A model generated the notes under the pieces. The model was not told the origin of the DNA. It saw nothing but the letters and a program-made list of their open reading frames with translations, and searched no databases. The translations under genes and the position numbers were made by a program. DNA of 13,057 nucleotides from Myxococcota bacterium. GTDB lineage: Bacteria; Myxococcota_A; UBA9160; PR03. This document shows, one piece after another, positions 1-9,259 of the stretch. The stretch lies in NCBI GenBank assembly GCA_030066475.1, contig JASJBO010000118.1:1-13057 (forward strand). The letters run 5' to 3'. The number at the start of each line of letters is the position of its first letter. Positions within the stretch are counted from its first letter, which is position 1.

Positions 1-93
1 GGTGCCCTCCTGGGGCTCGTTGCTGAGCGAAAGACGGCCTGATGGACTTCGCTCGCCTGCGGCTCGCTGCGCGCGCCCTGCGGGCGCTTGCGG
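1..93 (+). repeat. Intergenic hairpin repeat, copy 1 (tandem, may be cut by window edge)
   Basis: This unit is followed directly by a near-identical second unit at 94-185. The only difference I see is one extra A in copy 1, in a GAGCGAAAG stretch that is GAGCGAAG in copy 2. It contains three small inverted repeats: GAGCGAA(A)G pairing with CTTCGCTC, GCC-TGC-GGC at 55-63, and a perfect 6-bp stem GCGCCC-TGC-GGGCGC at 73-87. It lies beyond the 3' end of uvrC, antisense to it. The array may continue to the left of the window. Related copies lie on the other strand at 9066-9170 and 9191-9259. No gene is supported here. Confidence 0.85.
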
Positions 94-185
94 GGTGCCC
101 TCCTGGGGCTCGTTGCTGAGCGAAGACGGCCTGATGGACTTCGCTCGCCTGCGGCTCGCTGCGCGCGCCCTGCGGGCGCTTGCGG
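94..185 (+). repeat. Intergenic hairpin repeat, copy 2
   Basis: Second tandem unit, 92 nt. Here the first inverted repeat is perfect: GAGCGAAG at 118-125 pairs with CTTCGCTC at 139-146 around a 13-nt loop. The GCC-TGC-GGC element is at 147-155 and the GCGCCC-TGC-GGGCGC hairpin at 165-179. It ends about 20 nt before the uvrC stop codon, so these hairpins are the only candidate 3'-end structures for the left operon in this window. No T-tract follows on the minus strand, so a classical intrinsic terminator is not seen. Confidence 0.85.
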
Positions 186-206
186 GGGCTTCTGCCGCGC
201 GGACGC

Positions 207-2069
207 CTAGCCGCGGCTGCGGTCGAGTGCCGCGAAGAAGCTGCGGATCGCCTGCGCATCGCGCTCCGAGACGCCCGCCACGGCCGCGAGGCGCTCCGGG
301 TCGGCCTCGCGCACGGCGCGCAGCGAGCCCAGCTCGCGCAGCAGCGCGCGCCGCTTGCCCGGTCCGATGCCGGGCACCTCTTCGAGGATCGAGGTGAGGT
401 TCGCGCGCTGGCGCAGCCGGCGCTGGAACTCGATGGCGAAGCGGTGGGCCTCGTCGCGCACCCGCTGCAGCAGCAGCAGCGCGGGCGAGCTGGGCCGCAG
501 CAGCACGGCGTCCTTGCGCCCCGGCAGGAAGATGCGCTCCGCCTTGAGGCCCCCGCTCCGCTTGACGCGCGGCCCGGGGCTCTCGTCGTCGCGCTCCTTC
601 GCGATGCCGAGCAGGTCCACCTCGAGGCCCGCGTCGCCCAGCACCGCGCCGGCGACGCCGAGCTGGCCCTTGCCCCCGTCGACCATCAGCAGGTCGGGTA
701 GCGGCTCGCTCGCGACGCGCGCCACGCGCCGCTGGATCACCTCGCGCAGGCACGCGTAGTCGTCGCCCGCGGGCGCCTCGCGGATCCGGTAGCGGCGGTA
801 GGCGTTCTTGTCGGGGCGGCCGTCCTCGAACACCACCCGGCTGGCCACGGCGAAGGTGCCTGCCAGGGTCGAGACGTCGTAGCACTCGATGCGCCGCGGC
901 ACGCGCGCCAGGCCGAGCCGCTCGGCGAGCTCGCGGGCGGCGGCCTCGACGCTCTCGCGCGCCTCCAGGCGCTGGGCCAGTCGCAGCTCGGCGTTGGCCG
1001 TCGCCATCGCCACCAGCTCGCGCCCGGGCCCGCGCTGCGGCGTGCGCAGCTCGACGCGGCGGCCGGCGCGCTCCGCCAGCAGCTCGCACAGCGGGCCGGG
1101 ATCGGCCGGGTCGCGGGGCGTCAGCACCTCGCGCGCAGGCGGCCGCTCCGGGGAGCCGTAGTACTGCCCGAGGAACGAGCCGAGCGCCTCGCCGTCGTCG
1201 AGCTGGACGTCGGAGAACGCCCACGCGGCGTGGCCGACCACCCGGCCGGCGCGCACGTGCAGCGCGTGCACCTCGAGCTCGCCCCCGCGCCGCGCCATGC
1301 CGAAGACGTCGCGGTCGATCGCGCGCTCGGCCACGATCTGCTGGCGCTCCACGGTCTTGTCGATGGCGCCGAGCTGGTCGCGCAGCCGGGCCGCGTCCTC
1401 GAAGCGCTCCTCGCGCGCCGCCGCCCCCATGCGCGCCTCGAGCTCGCGGCGCAGCTCGTCGGAGCGCCCGCGCAGGAACAGCGCCGTGCCGTGCACCAGC
1501 TCGGCGTAGGCCTCCGGCTCGATGCGCTCGCAACACGGCGCCGCGCAGCGCTTCATCTCGAACTCGATGCAGGGCCGGCCGCGCCGGGCGTAGTCGCGCA
1601 GCACCGCATCGCTGCACGAGCGGAGCGGAAAGATGCGGCGCAGATTCGAGACCGCGTCGCGCATCGCCACGCTCGAAGTGAAGGGGCCGAAGTACCAGGC
1701 GCCGTCCTCGCGGAAGCGCCGCACGCCCACCAGCCGCGGCCAGGTCTCGCGCGGGTCGAGGCGCAGGCCCAGGTACTGCTTGTCGTCGCGCAGGCGGACG
1801 TTGAAGACGGGCTTGTGGCGCTTGATCAGCTCGTTCTCGAGCAGCAGCGCGTCCTTCACGCTGGGGGTGACGACGACCTCGACGTCCGCCGCGCGCTCCA
1901 CCAGCAGCGGCACCTGGTGGCGGCCATCGCCGCCGGCGCGGAAGTAGGAGCGCACGCGGGAGCGCAGGTTCTGCGCCTTCCCGACGTACAGCACCTTGCC
2001 GCGCGCGTTCCGGAACAGGTAGACGCCAGCGCTGGTGGGCAGCGCGTCGATGCGCTCCTCGAGCCCCAC
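207..2069 (-). CDS. uvrC: UvrABC excinuclease subunit C
   Basis: UvrC makes both incisions around a DNA lesion bound by UvrB in nucleotide excision repair. The 620-aa protein has normal family length. The N-terminal GIY-YIG nuclease shows GVY at residues 15-17, YVG at 28-30, the R-rich RVRSYF stretch at 38-43 and the metal-binding Glu at about 78. Four cysteines at 152, 167, 175 and 179 match the spacing of the iron-sulfur cluster site known in UvrC; C180 is an extra cysteine. A UVR-like helix pair lies near 203-240. The C-terminal RNase H-like nuclease keeps D398 (in ECYDVS), D436/437, D464 (in DGGKGQ) and H542 (in DEAHRF), followed by a helix-hairpin-helix region at about 560-615. The start is GTG, with no Shine-Dalgarno visible, nine nt after the uvrB stop and in the same frame as uvrB, so reinitiation after uvrB is likely. 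It is the last gene of the operon. Confidence 0.98.
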   Translation of the reverse strand: MGLEERIDALPTSAGVYLFRNARGKVLYVGKAQNLRSRVRSYFRAGGDGRHQVPLLVERAADVEVVVTPSVKDALLLENELIKRHKPVFNVRLRDDKQYLGLRLDPRETWPRLVGVRRFREDGAWYFGPFTSSVAMRDAVSNLRRIFPLRSCSDAVLRDYARRGRPCIEFEMKRCAAPCCERIEPEAYAELVHGTALFLRGRSDELRRELEARMGAAAREERFEDAARLRDQLGAIDKTVERQQIVAERAIDRDVFGMARRGGELEVHALHVRAGRVVGHAAWAFSDVQLDDGEALGSFLGQYYGSPERPPAREVLTPRDPADPGPLCELLAERAGRRVELRTPQRGPGRELVAMATANAELRLAQRLEARESVEAAARELAERLGLARVPRRIECYDVSTLAGTFAVASRVVFEDGRPDKNAYRRYRIREAPAGDDYACLREVIQRRVARVASEPLPDLLMVDGGKGQLGVAGAVLGDAGLEVDLLGIAKERDDESPGPRVKRSGGLKAERIFLPGRKDAVLLRPSSPALLLLQRVRDEAHRFAIEFQRRLRQRANLTSILEEVPGIGPGKRRALLRELGSLRAVREADPERLAAVAGVSERDAQAIRSFFAALDRSRG

Positions 2070-2078
2070 CGGGCGGGC

Positions 2079-4069
<1,991 letters not shown>

Positions 4070-4073
<4 letters not shown>

Positions 4074-5479
4074 GAGGCGCGCCTCCAGCGCGGGCCCGCC
4101 GGCGTGTCCTCGATCGTCACGCCCTCGGCCGCGAGCTCGTCGCGAATCCGGTCGGCGGTGGCGAAGTCGCGGCTCTCGCGCGCCGCCTGGCGCGCGGCGA
4201 CCAGGGCGTCGATGCGCGGATCCGCCTCGGTGGCCGCGTCGGCCCGCTCGGCCTCCGGCAGCCCCAGCGCCAGGACCGGCTCGAACTCGGCGAACAGCGC
4301 GCGGCGGTCGGCGGGCGTGAGCGACGCGCTGCGCGCCACCTCCCAGGTCACCGCCAGGGCGCGCGGGGTGTTGAGGTCGTCGCGCACGGCGTCGCGGAAG
4401 GCCCGCCGGAGGGGGTCGATGCGGGTCGGGTCGGGCTCGCCCGGCGCGTCGCGCACCTCCGCGGCGTGGCCGAGCAGGCGCTGGAAGGCGGTGACCGCCG
4501 CCTCGAGCGCCTCGTCGCTGAAGGTCTGCTGCGCGCGGTAGTGGGCCTGCAGGAAGAAGTAGCGGTAGGCGAGCGGCTCGCAGCCGCGCGCCACCAGGTC
4601 GTCGAGCACCAGCACGTTGCCGACCGACTTGGCCATCTTCTCGCGCTCGAACACCAGGAACTCGTTGTGGAGCCAGTACCGGACCCAGGGGTGCTGGTCG
4701 CAGGCGGCCTCGCTCTGGGCGATCTCGTTGGTGTGGTGCACGGCGATGTGGTCGATGCCACCCGTGTGCACGTCGAACTGCTCGCCCAGGTAGCGCATGC
4801 TCATCGCCGAGCACTCCAGGTGCCAGCCCGGGAAGCCGCGACCCCAGGGCGAGTCCCACTCCTGCTGGCGCTGGACCCCGGCCGCCGCGAACTTCCAGAG
4901 CGCGAAGTCGGCGGGATGGCGTTTGCCGGAGACCTCGCCGATCCGCGCCCCGCCGGCCTGGGCGTCGAGATCGAGGCGCGCGAAGTCGGCGTAGCGCGGG
5001 AAGCGCGCGGTGTCGAAGTAGATGCCGTCGTCGATCTGGTAGGTGAAGCCGCCCGCCTCGAGGCGCTCGACCAGCGCGATCTGATCCGCGATGTGCTCGC
5101 TCGCCTTGCACAGGACCTCGGGCTCCAGGCAGCCCACGCGGCGGCGGTCGCGCAGCCACTGGTCGGTGTACTCGCGGGCGATGTCGGCCGCGCTGCGGCC
5201 GCTGCGGCGCGCCGCCACCTCCATCTTGTCCTCGCCGTCGTCGACGTCCCCCGCCAGGTGGCCGACGTCTGTGATGTTCACGACGTGCGTGACGCGGTAG
5301 CCCTCGGCCAGGAACGTGCGCTTGAGCAGGTCGGCGAAGAGCTGCGAGCGGAGGTTCCCGATGTGCTGCGGGGCGTAGACCGTGGGCCCGCAGGTGTACA
5401 TGCGCACGTGCCCCGGCTCGAGCGGCTCGAAGCGCCGCTTGCCGCGCGTGGCGGTGTCGAACAGCACGAGCTCGCTCAT
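4070..5479 (-). CDS. cysS: Cysteinyl-tRNA synthetase (class I)
   Basis: Charges tRNA-Cys with cysteine in the cytoplasm. The 469-aa length is typical. The catalytic Rossmann fold carries the HIGN motif at 39-42 and KMAKS at 281-285 (the common form is KMSKS). Zinc ligands that read the cysteine thiol are visible: C30 in CGPTVY, C223 in WHLECSAM, H248 and E252 in HHTNE. The segment before the last pair reads [13 protein letters not shown] rather than the E. coli-like GG.DL.FPHHENE, a known-looking variant of the family. A helical anticodon-binding domain fills the C-terminal third. The ATG start is chosen for the conserved N-terminus; a GAGG lies about 7 nt upstream. Start and ispF stop overlap as ATGA, and the stop overlaps the uvrB GTG, so the gene is coupled on both sides. 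Confidence 0.98.
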
Positions 5480-5964
5480 CCCGACGCCTCGTCCTCCGGG
5501 AGCAGCAGCACCACGGCCTGCGCGGCGATGCCCTCCTCGCGACCCAGCGCGCCGAGCCGGTCGGTGCTGGTGACCTTGACGTTGACCCGCGACCGGGGCG
5601 CCGCGAGCCGCTCCGCCAGGCGCTCCTCCATCGCCGCGCGGTGTGCCGCCAGGCGCGGCGCCTGGGCGATCACGGTAGCGTCGAGGTTGCCGATCGCGAG
5701 GCCGCCGGCGCGCATCCGCTCGGCGACGCGCGCCAGGATCTCGCCGCTGTCGATCCCTGCCAGGCCCGGGTCGGAGGACGGGAAGTGCGTGCCGAGGTCC
5801 CCCTCGCCCAATGCGCCGAGCAGCGCGCTGGCGACCGCGTGGGTCAGCACGTCGCCGTCCGAGTGCCCCTCCAGCCCGCGGTCGTGCGGCACGCGCACCC
5901 CGCCGAGCACGAGCGGCCGGCCGGTCACCAGTCGATGCGCGTCGAAGCCCTGCCCGATCCGCAC
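5476..5964 (-). CDS. ispF: 2-C-methyl-D-erythritol 2,4-cyclodiphosphate synthase
   Basis: Converts CDP-methylerythritol 2-phosphate to the cyclic diphosphate with release of CMP, in the MEP isoprenoid pathway; the family forms trimers with zinc and a divalent ion. The 162-aa protein starts with RIGQGFDAH, giving zinc ligands D8 and H10, and has H42 after GHSDGD. The THFPSSDP loop (59-66) and the C-terminal [16 protein letters not shown] stretch (about 132-147), which binds the CDP moiety, are conserved. The GTG start has no visible Shine-Dalgarno. It lies 6 nt beyond the ispD stop and in the same frame, so it probably depends on reinitiation. Bifunctional IspDF fusions are known elsewhere; here the two are separate but nearly fused. 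Confidence 0.98.
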   Translation of the reverse strand: MRIGQGFDAHRLVTGRPLVLGGVRVPHDRGLEGHSDGDVLTHAVASALLGALGEGDLGTHFPSSDPGLAGIDSGEILARVAERMRAGGLAIGNLDATVIAQAPRLAAHRAAMEERLAERLAAPRSRVNVKVTSTDRLGALGREEGIAAQAVVLLLPEDEASG

Positions 5965-5970
5965 GTCCGG

Positions 5971-6663
5971 TCAGACCCTCCCGCCGGCGCGCAGGCGGGC
6001 CTCGGCGGCCGCGAGGTCTTCGGGCCAGGTGATCTTCAGGTTGTTGCGGTCGCCCTCGACCACGTGGACCGGCACGCCGAGCCGCTCCACGAGCTGCGCG
6101 TCGTCGGTCCCGGCGAAGCCCTCGGCGGCGGCCTTGGCGAGCGCCTCGCCGAGCAGCTCGACGCGGAAGACCTGCGGCGTCTGGGCGGCCCAGCACTCGG
6201 CCCGTGCCGGCGTCTCGACCACCCGGCCGCCGCGCACCCGCTTGATCGTGTCGCGCACGGGCACCGCCAGGAGGGCGGCACCGTGACGCTCGGCCGCGGC
6301 GATCACGCGTTCGGCAGCGCCGGGTCGCAGCAGCGGGCGCGCGGCGTCGTGCACGGCCACCAGCTCCACCTCATCCGGGAGTGCCGCCAGCCCGGCGCTC
6401 ATCGAGTCCTGGCGCTCGGCCCCGCCCGCCACCGCGGGCCGCAGCTTCTCCCGGCAGACGGGCCCGAGCGACAGCTCCGCGGCGCGCGCGAGGCAGTCGG
6501 GGGCGAGCACCGGAACCAGGGCGTCGACGTTCGGACAGTCCGCCAGCGCCTCCAGCGCCCACGCCAACACCGGCCGCCCGGCCAGTGGCAGGAACGCCTT
6601 GGGCTGGGACGTCCCCAACCGCTCGCCGCGCCCGGCGGCCAGAACCAGCGCTGCGACGCGCAT
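5971..6663 (-). CDS. ispD: 2-C-methyl-D-erythritol 4-phosphate cytidylyltransferase
   Basis: Transfers CMP from CTP to methylerythritol 4-phosphate, the MEP-pathway step two before IspF. The 230-aa product has family-typical length and motifs: the nucleotide-binding AAGRGERLG at 9-17 with K22, GGAERQDS at 80-87, VHDAARP at 104-110, DTIKRV at 138-143, QTPQVF at 161-166, TDD at 186-188 and the C-terminal NLKITWPEDL at about 208-217. It is the first gene of the minus-strand operon. The ATG is at 6661-6663 and no Shine-Dalgarno precedes it; instead a TATCCT (-10-like) lies at 6670-6675 on the minus strand, a distance that would allow a leaderless transcript. Confidence 0.98.
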   Translation of the reverse strand: MRVAALVLAAGRGERLGTSQPKAFLPLAGRPVLAWALEALADCPNVDALVPVLAPDCLARAAELSLGPVCREKLRPAVAGGAERQDSMSAGLAALPDEVELVAVHDAARPLLRPGAAERVIAAAERHGAALLAVPVRDTIKRVRGGRVVETPARAECWAAQTPQVFRVELLGEALAKAAAEGFAGTDDAQLVERLGVPVHVVEGDRNNLKITWPEDLAAAEARLRAGGRV

Positions 6664-6732
6664 CCGGGCAGGATAGCAACGGTTTCTGGCTCCGTTCGGC
6701 CGGGCTACCGTGCGCCGCGGGAGGGCTCTCGA
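6664..6732. promoter_or_regulatory. Divergent intergenic region with candidate promoters for ispD and the TolC-like gene
   Basis: These 69 bp separate two divergent gene starts, so both promoters should lie here or just inside the genes. On the minus strand TATCCT (6670-6675) fits TANNNT and ends 6 nt before the ispD ATG. On the plus strand TACCGT (6706-6711) also fits TANNNT and lies 21 nt before the TolC-like ATG. Neither has a convincing -35 box at 16-18 bp. A Shine-Dalgarno GGGAGGG at 6719-6725 lies 7 nt before the TolC-like ATG. The region's role is well supported by gene orientation; the individual -10 calls are weak. Confidence 0.5.
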
Positions 6733-8379
6733 ATGCTGAACAGGTCGCTCACCGGAGCGGTCGCCTGCGCGACCGTGCTCCAGCTCGCCGTGTCCGCGGC
6801 CGCGCAGACCGCCCGCACGCCGGTCCTGCCGGAGCTCGACGGGACGCTCGAGCTCTCGCTGCGCGAGGCGATCCGCCTGTCGATCGAGAACAACCTCGAC
6901 GTGCAGATCTCGCGCTACGGGCCGCTGCTCGCCTCCGAGGACGTGATGATCGCCTGGGGCGTGTACGACCCCGAGCTGTTCGGCGAGGGCGGCGTAAACG
7001 ACACGCAGACGCCGTCCGCGTTCGGGCTCGAGGAGAGGGCCGCGGAGTCCCAGCGCGTCAACCGCGAGGAGTACTTCGGTGCGCTCGGGCTGCGGGGCCT
7101 GCTTCCCGCGCTCGGCGCCAGCTACGAGATCACCTACTCGGGCTCGGAGGTCAAGACGGACTCCGGGCTCTCCGTGCTGTCCCCCGAGTACACCCAGGAC
7201 GTCCTGTTCACGGCCACCTTCCCGCTGATGCGCGGCCTGATCTGGAACGAGCCCTGGACGCGGGTGCGGGTGAGCGAGATCGGCGTCGACTCCTCGGTCG
7301 ACGAGTTTCGCACCGAGCTGATGGACATCGTCGACCGCACCGAGCGGGCCTACTGGGACCTGGTCTCGAACCGCGACGCCGTCCGCGTGGCGCAGAAGAG
7401 CCTCGAGACCGCCCGGGCGCTGCTCGACCAGACCGAGGCCCAGTACGAGGTGGGCGTGGTGTCCCGGGTCGAGGTGGTCGAGGCGGCCGCCGGCGTGGCC
7501 GATCGCGAGTTCCGGCTGATCAGCGCGACCGCCCGGGAGGGCAACTCGCAGGACGTGCTGATCGACGAGGTGCTGGGACCCTTCCTGGCGCCGCGCGCGA
7601 CGCTGCGCTTCGAGCTGACCGACAGCCCGGAGACCGTGACGATCTCGGGCGTCGACGTCGAGGCCGCCACCCACAAGGCCTTCGACCAGAGGCCCGAGCT
7701 GGCGGTGGCGGCGCACGTCATCGAGCAGCGCCAGGTGCAGCTCAAGCTCGCCAGCCACAACCGCCTGCCGGAGCTCAACATCGTCGGGAGCTACGGCTTC
7801 ACCGGGCTGTCGGGCCAGGAGAATCCGGACCGATCGGATTTCAGGCCGGACCCGCCCCCCGGTGGTCCGCCGAACCCCCCTCTGCCCCCCCCGCGTACCA
7901 AGAACCGCTTCTGGAACGCCAACGACGACTTCTTCAGAGGCAAGGGCAACCGCAACTACACGGTGCAGGGCGTGCTCTCCTTCCCGCTCGGCAACGTCGA
8001 GGCGCGCCACGAGCACAGCCGCGCGAACCTCGAGCTGCGCCGAGCGCGCAGCCGGCTGCGGCGCCTGCAGCAGAGCATCGTGACCGAGGTCCGGCGCGCG
8101 GCCCGCGACCTCGAGGCCGCGCTCGAGGGCGTGGAGGCCGCCAACCGCCGCGAGGCCGCGGCGGCCGAGCAGCTGCGCGCCGAGCGCGTGCGGCTCGAGC
8201 ACGGCGAGTCGACGCCGTTCGACGTGCTGCTGCGCGAAGAGGACCTGGTCGAGGCGGAGAACCAGAAGATCCTGGCGCAGAACGTCTACCAGACCTCGAT
8301 CACCGGGCTCGAGCGCGCACAGGGCACGATTCTGAGCCGGCACAACGTCGTCATCGAAGACGCCGCGCGCCTGCGGTAG
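6733..8379 (+). CDS. TolC-family outer-membrane channel protein with proline-rich loop insertion
   Basis: A 548-aa outer-membrane efflux protein. Residues 1-24 form a signal peptide with an AAA/Q cleavage site. Residues about 38-76 (TLELSLREAIRLSIENN...) are the characteristic TolC entry helix. The first beta-hairpin is near 112-168, long periplasmic coiled-coil helices at about 185-280 and 422-535, and the second beta-hairpin at about 345-420. The motif AYWDL at 206-210 and the QYEVGVVS turn at 237-244 are family-like. In the second hairpin, residues 371-388 are almost all proline and glycine (PDPPPGGPPNPP...), an insertion predicted to lie in an extracellular loop. The ATG is preceded by GGGAGGG at 7 nt. 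No inner-membrane transporter or adaptor gene is adjacent, so the substrate is unknown; the partners must be encoded elsewhere. It is followed 26 nt later by a bactofilin gene, probably in the same transcript. Confidence 0.93.
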   Translation: MLNRSLTGAVACATVLQLAVSAAAQTARTPVLPELDGTLELSLREAIRLSIENNLDVQISRYGPLLASEDVMIAWGVYDPELFGEGGVNDTQTPSAFGLEERAAESQRVNREEYFGALGLRGLLPALGASYEITYSGSEVKTDSGLSVLSPEYTQDVLFTATFPLMRGLIWNEPWTRVRVSEIGVDSSVDEFRTELMDIVDRTERAYWDLVSNRDAVRVAQKSLETARALLDQTEAQYEVGVVSRVEVVEAAAGVADREFRLISATAREGNSQDVLIDEVLGPFLAPRATLRFELTDSPETVTISGVDVEAATHKAFDQRPELAVAAHVIEQRQVQLKLASHNRLPELNIVGSYGFTGLSGQENPDRSDFRPDPPPGGPPNPPLPPPRTKNRFWNANDDFFRGKGNRNYTVQGVLSFPLGNVEARHEHSRANLELRRARSRLRRLQQSIVTEVRRAARDLEAALEGVEAANRREAAAAEQLRAERVRLEHGESTPFDVLLREEDLVEAENQKILAQNVYQTSITGLERAQGTILSRHNVVIEDAARLR

Positions 8380-8394
8380 ACTGCGCCGCTGATC

Positions 8395-8399
8395 GGAGG
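8395..8399 (+). promoter_or_regulatory. Shine-Dalgarno that fixes the bactofilin start
   Basis: GGAGG six nt upstream of the GTG at 8406-8408 is the strongest ribosome binding site on the plus strand here. It supports the long form of the bactofilin rather than initiation at the internal ATG at 8601. Confidence 0.8.
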
Positions 8400-8405
8400 C
8401 AGACC

Positions 8406-9002
8406 GTGAGCTTGTTCGACCGACGGCGGCGCGAAGGCGCGGGGGGCAGAGCGGACGGCGCGACGGAGACCCGGCAGGGCTCCGCGAGCGCGGTTCGCGA
8501 GCCGGACGCGCGCGCGGCCGGCGGGGGAGGCGAGCACGGTGGGCCGAGCACTCCGTCGCCGCAAGCGTGCCCGAACGCGGCGTCGGTCACGGGGGGGAAG
8601 ATGGCCAATATCGGGAAGTCGATCACCATCCAGGGCGACCTGCGGGGCGAGGAGGACCTGGTGATCGAGGGGCGCGTCGAGGGCAAGATCGAGCTGCCCA
8701 GCAATGAGCTCACGATCGGCGCCGACGGCAACGTCGCGGCCGAGCTCCACGCGAAGTCGGTGGTGATCATCGGCAAGGTGAAGGGCGACGTCAGCGCGTC
8801 CGAGCGCATCGAGATCCAGTCGAGCGGTCACGTCGACGGCGACGTCGTGGCGCCGCGCCTCGTCGTCCAGGAAGGCGCCGTGGTCAACGGCTCGATCCAG
8901 ATGGGCGCCAAGGCGACCGCCAAGCCCACGAGCACCGCTCCCGCGCCGACCCCGGCCGCCTCGGTGGGCACCTCGGCGGCCGGCGAGCGCAAGGCCGGCT
9001 AG
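8406..9002 (+). CDS. Bactofilin (polymer-forming cytoskeletal protein)
   Basis: Bactofilins self-assemble without nucleotide into filaments, often membrane-bound, that organise cell-wall or envelope machinery. The 198-aa product has a disordered N-terminal tail (1-66, rich in Gly, Ala, Arg and Pro, one Cys at 55), a right-handed beta-helix core at about 67-168 (KSITIQGDLRGEEDLVIEGR, repeated hydrophobic-strand/Gly turns such as GKVKGDVSASERIEI and GHVDGDVVAPRLVV), and a Thr/Ala/Pro tail at 169-198. The core has the usual size; the N-terminal tail is long. The GTG start has an ideal GGAGG. An internal ATG at 8601-8603 directly after a G7 run would give a 133-aa core-only form. The gene is probably co-transcribed with the preceding TolC-like gene; a functional link to that channel is only suggested by position. 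Confidence 0.95.
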   Translation: MSLFDRRRREGAGGRADGATETRQGSASAVREPDARAAGGGGEHGGPSTPSPQACPNAASVTGGKMANIGKSITIQGDLRGEEDLVIEGRVEGKIELPSNELTIGADGNVAAELHAKSVVIIGKVKGDVSASERIEIQSSGHVDGDVVAPRLVVQEGAVVNGSIQMGAKATAKPTSTAPAPTPAASVGTSAAGERKAG

Positions 9003-9016
9003 CGGCGCACGACTCG

Positions 9017-9050
9017 GCCTCCTCGGCAGCCGCTGGCTGCCCGAGGAGGC
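9017..9050 (+). terminator. Strong hairpin after bactofilin, possible terminator without T-tract
   Basis: GCCTCCTCGGCAGCC (9017-9031) pairs with GGCTGCCCGAGGAGGC (9035-9050) with a 3-nt loop and one bulged base, beginning 15 nt after the bactofilin stop. The stem is very stable, but no T-run follows on either strand, so it is either an atypical terminator for the plus-strand pair or a stabiliser of the transcript's 3' end. It could also act on transcripts arriving from secF on the other strand. Confidence 0.5.
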
Positions 9051-9065
9051 ACCGAGGCCGCGGCC

Positions 9066-9170
9066 GCAAGCGCCGCCCCCGGTGCCCGCCCGCCGGGCTC
9101 GGCCCCGAGCGGCGCGCGCAGCGAGCCGCAGGCGAGCGAAGTCCACCGAGACGCGTCCGCGCCGGCGCCG
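9066..9170 (-). repeat. Intergenic hairpin repeat, copy 3 (diverged, with internal insertion)
   Basis: Read on the minus strand this copy shares the core GGACTTCGCTCGCCTGCGG and the following CTCGCTGCGCGCGCC with copies 1 and 2. Where those have a TGC loop between GCGCCC and GGGCGC, this copy has GCGCCG (9070-9075 on the plus strand) pairing with CGGCGC (9110-9115) around about 34 nt that itself can fold into two hairpins: CCCGG 9078-9082 with CCGGG 9093-9097, and CTCG 9098-9101 with CGAG 9106-9109. The left flank of the core differs from copies 1 and 2 and carries the palindrome GACGCGTC, shared with copy 4. Confidence 0.75.
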
Positions 9171-9190
9171 AACTTCCTAAGCGGGCACCC

Positions 9191-9259
9191 GCAAGCGCCG
9201 CAGGCGCGCGCAGCGAGGCGAAGCCGAGCGAAGTCCACCAAGACGCGTCCGCGCCGGCA
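9191..9259 (-). repeat. Intergenic hairpin repeat, copy 4 (diverged)
   Basis: Read on the minus strand this copy has the core with three changes: GCC-TGC-GGC becomes GGC-TTC-GCC (9217-9225), where two of the changes swap a C-G pair for a G-C pair and the third is in the loop. The second stem is shortened on both sides to GCGCC-TGC-GGCGC (9195-9207). It shares GACGCGTC and the GCGCCGGC flank with copy 3 and ends just before the secF stop codon. The convergent gap 9003-9261 contains only the hairpin and these two copies; I see no gene in it. Confidence 0.75.

Noticed and set aside
1..185. Tandem repeat as a possible CRISPR array
   Set aside because: The two units abut with no unique spacers, are ~92 nt long, and no cas genes are present.
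281..285. KMAKS instead of KMSKS in cysteinyl-tRNA synthetase (residue numbers) as a sign of inactivation
   Set aside because: The lysines and overall motif are kept, the zinc ligands and HIGN are intact, and Ala at this position occurs as a tolerated variant of the class I motif.
6664..6732. A LexA/SOS box or riboswitch in the divergent region
   Set aside because: The space is only 69 bp and I found no CTG-N10-CAG-like palindrome or structured leader.
5971..8343. A 790-residue minus-strand frame extending from ispD across the TolC-like gene
   Set aside because: Only the last 230 residues are IspD; the upstream part is antisense to a gene with clear TolC-family features and has no family similarity.
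8286..9241. Minus-strand frames across the bactofilin gene and convergent gap containing the MDFARLRLAARA peptide
   Set aside because: They arise from the repeat copies and antisense bactofilin sequence, lack ribosome sites and lose similarity to each other after 12 residues.
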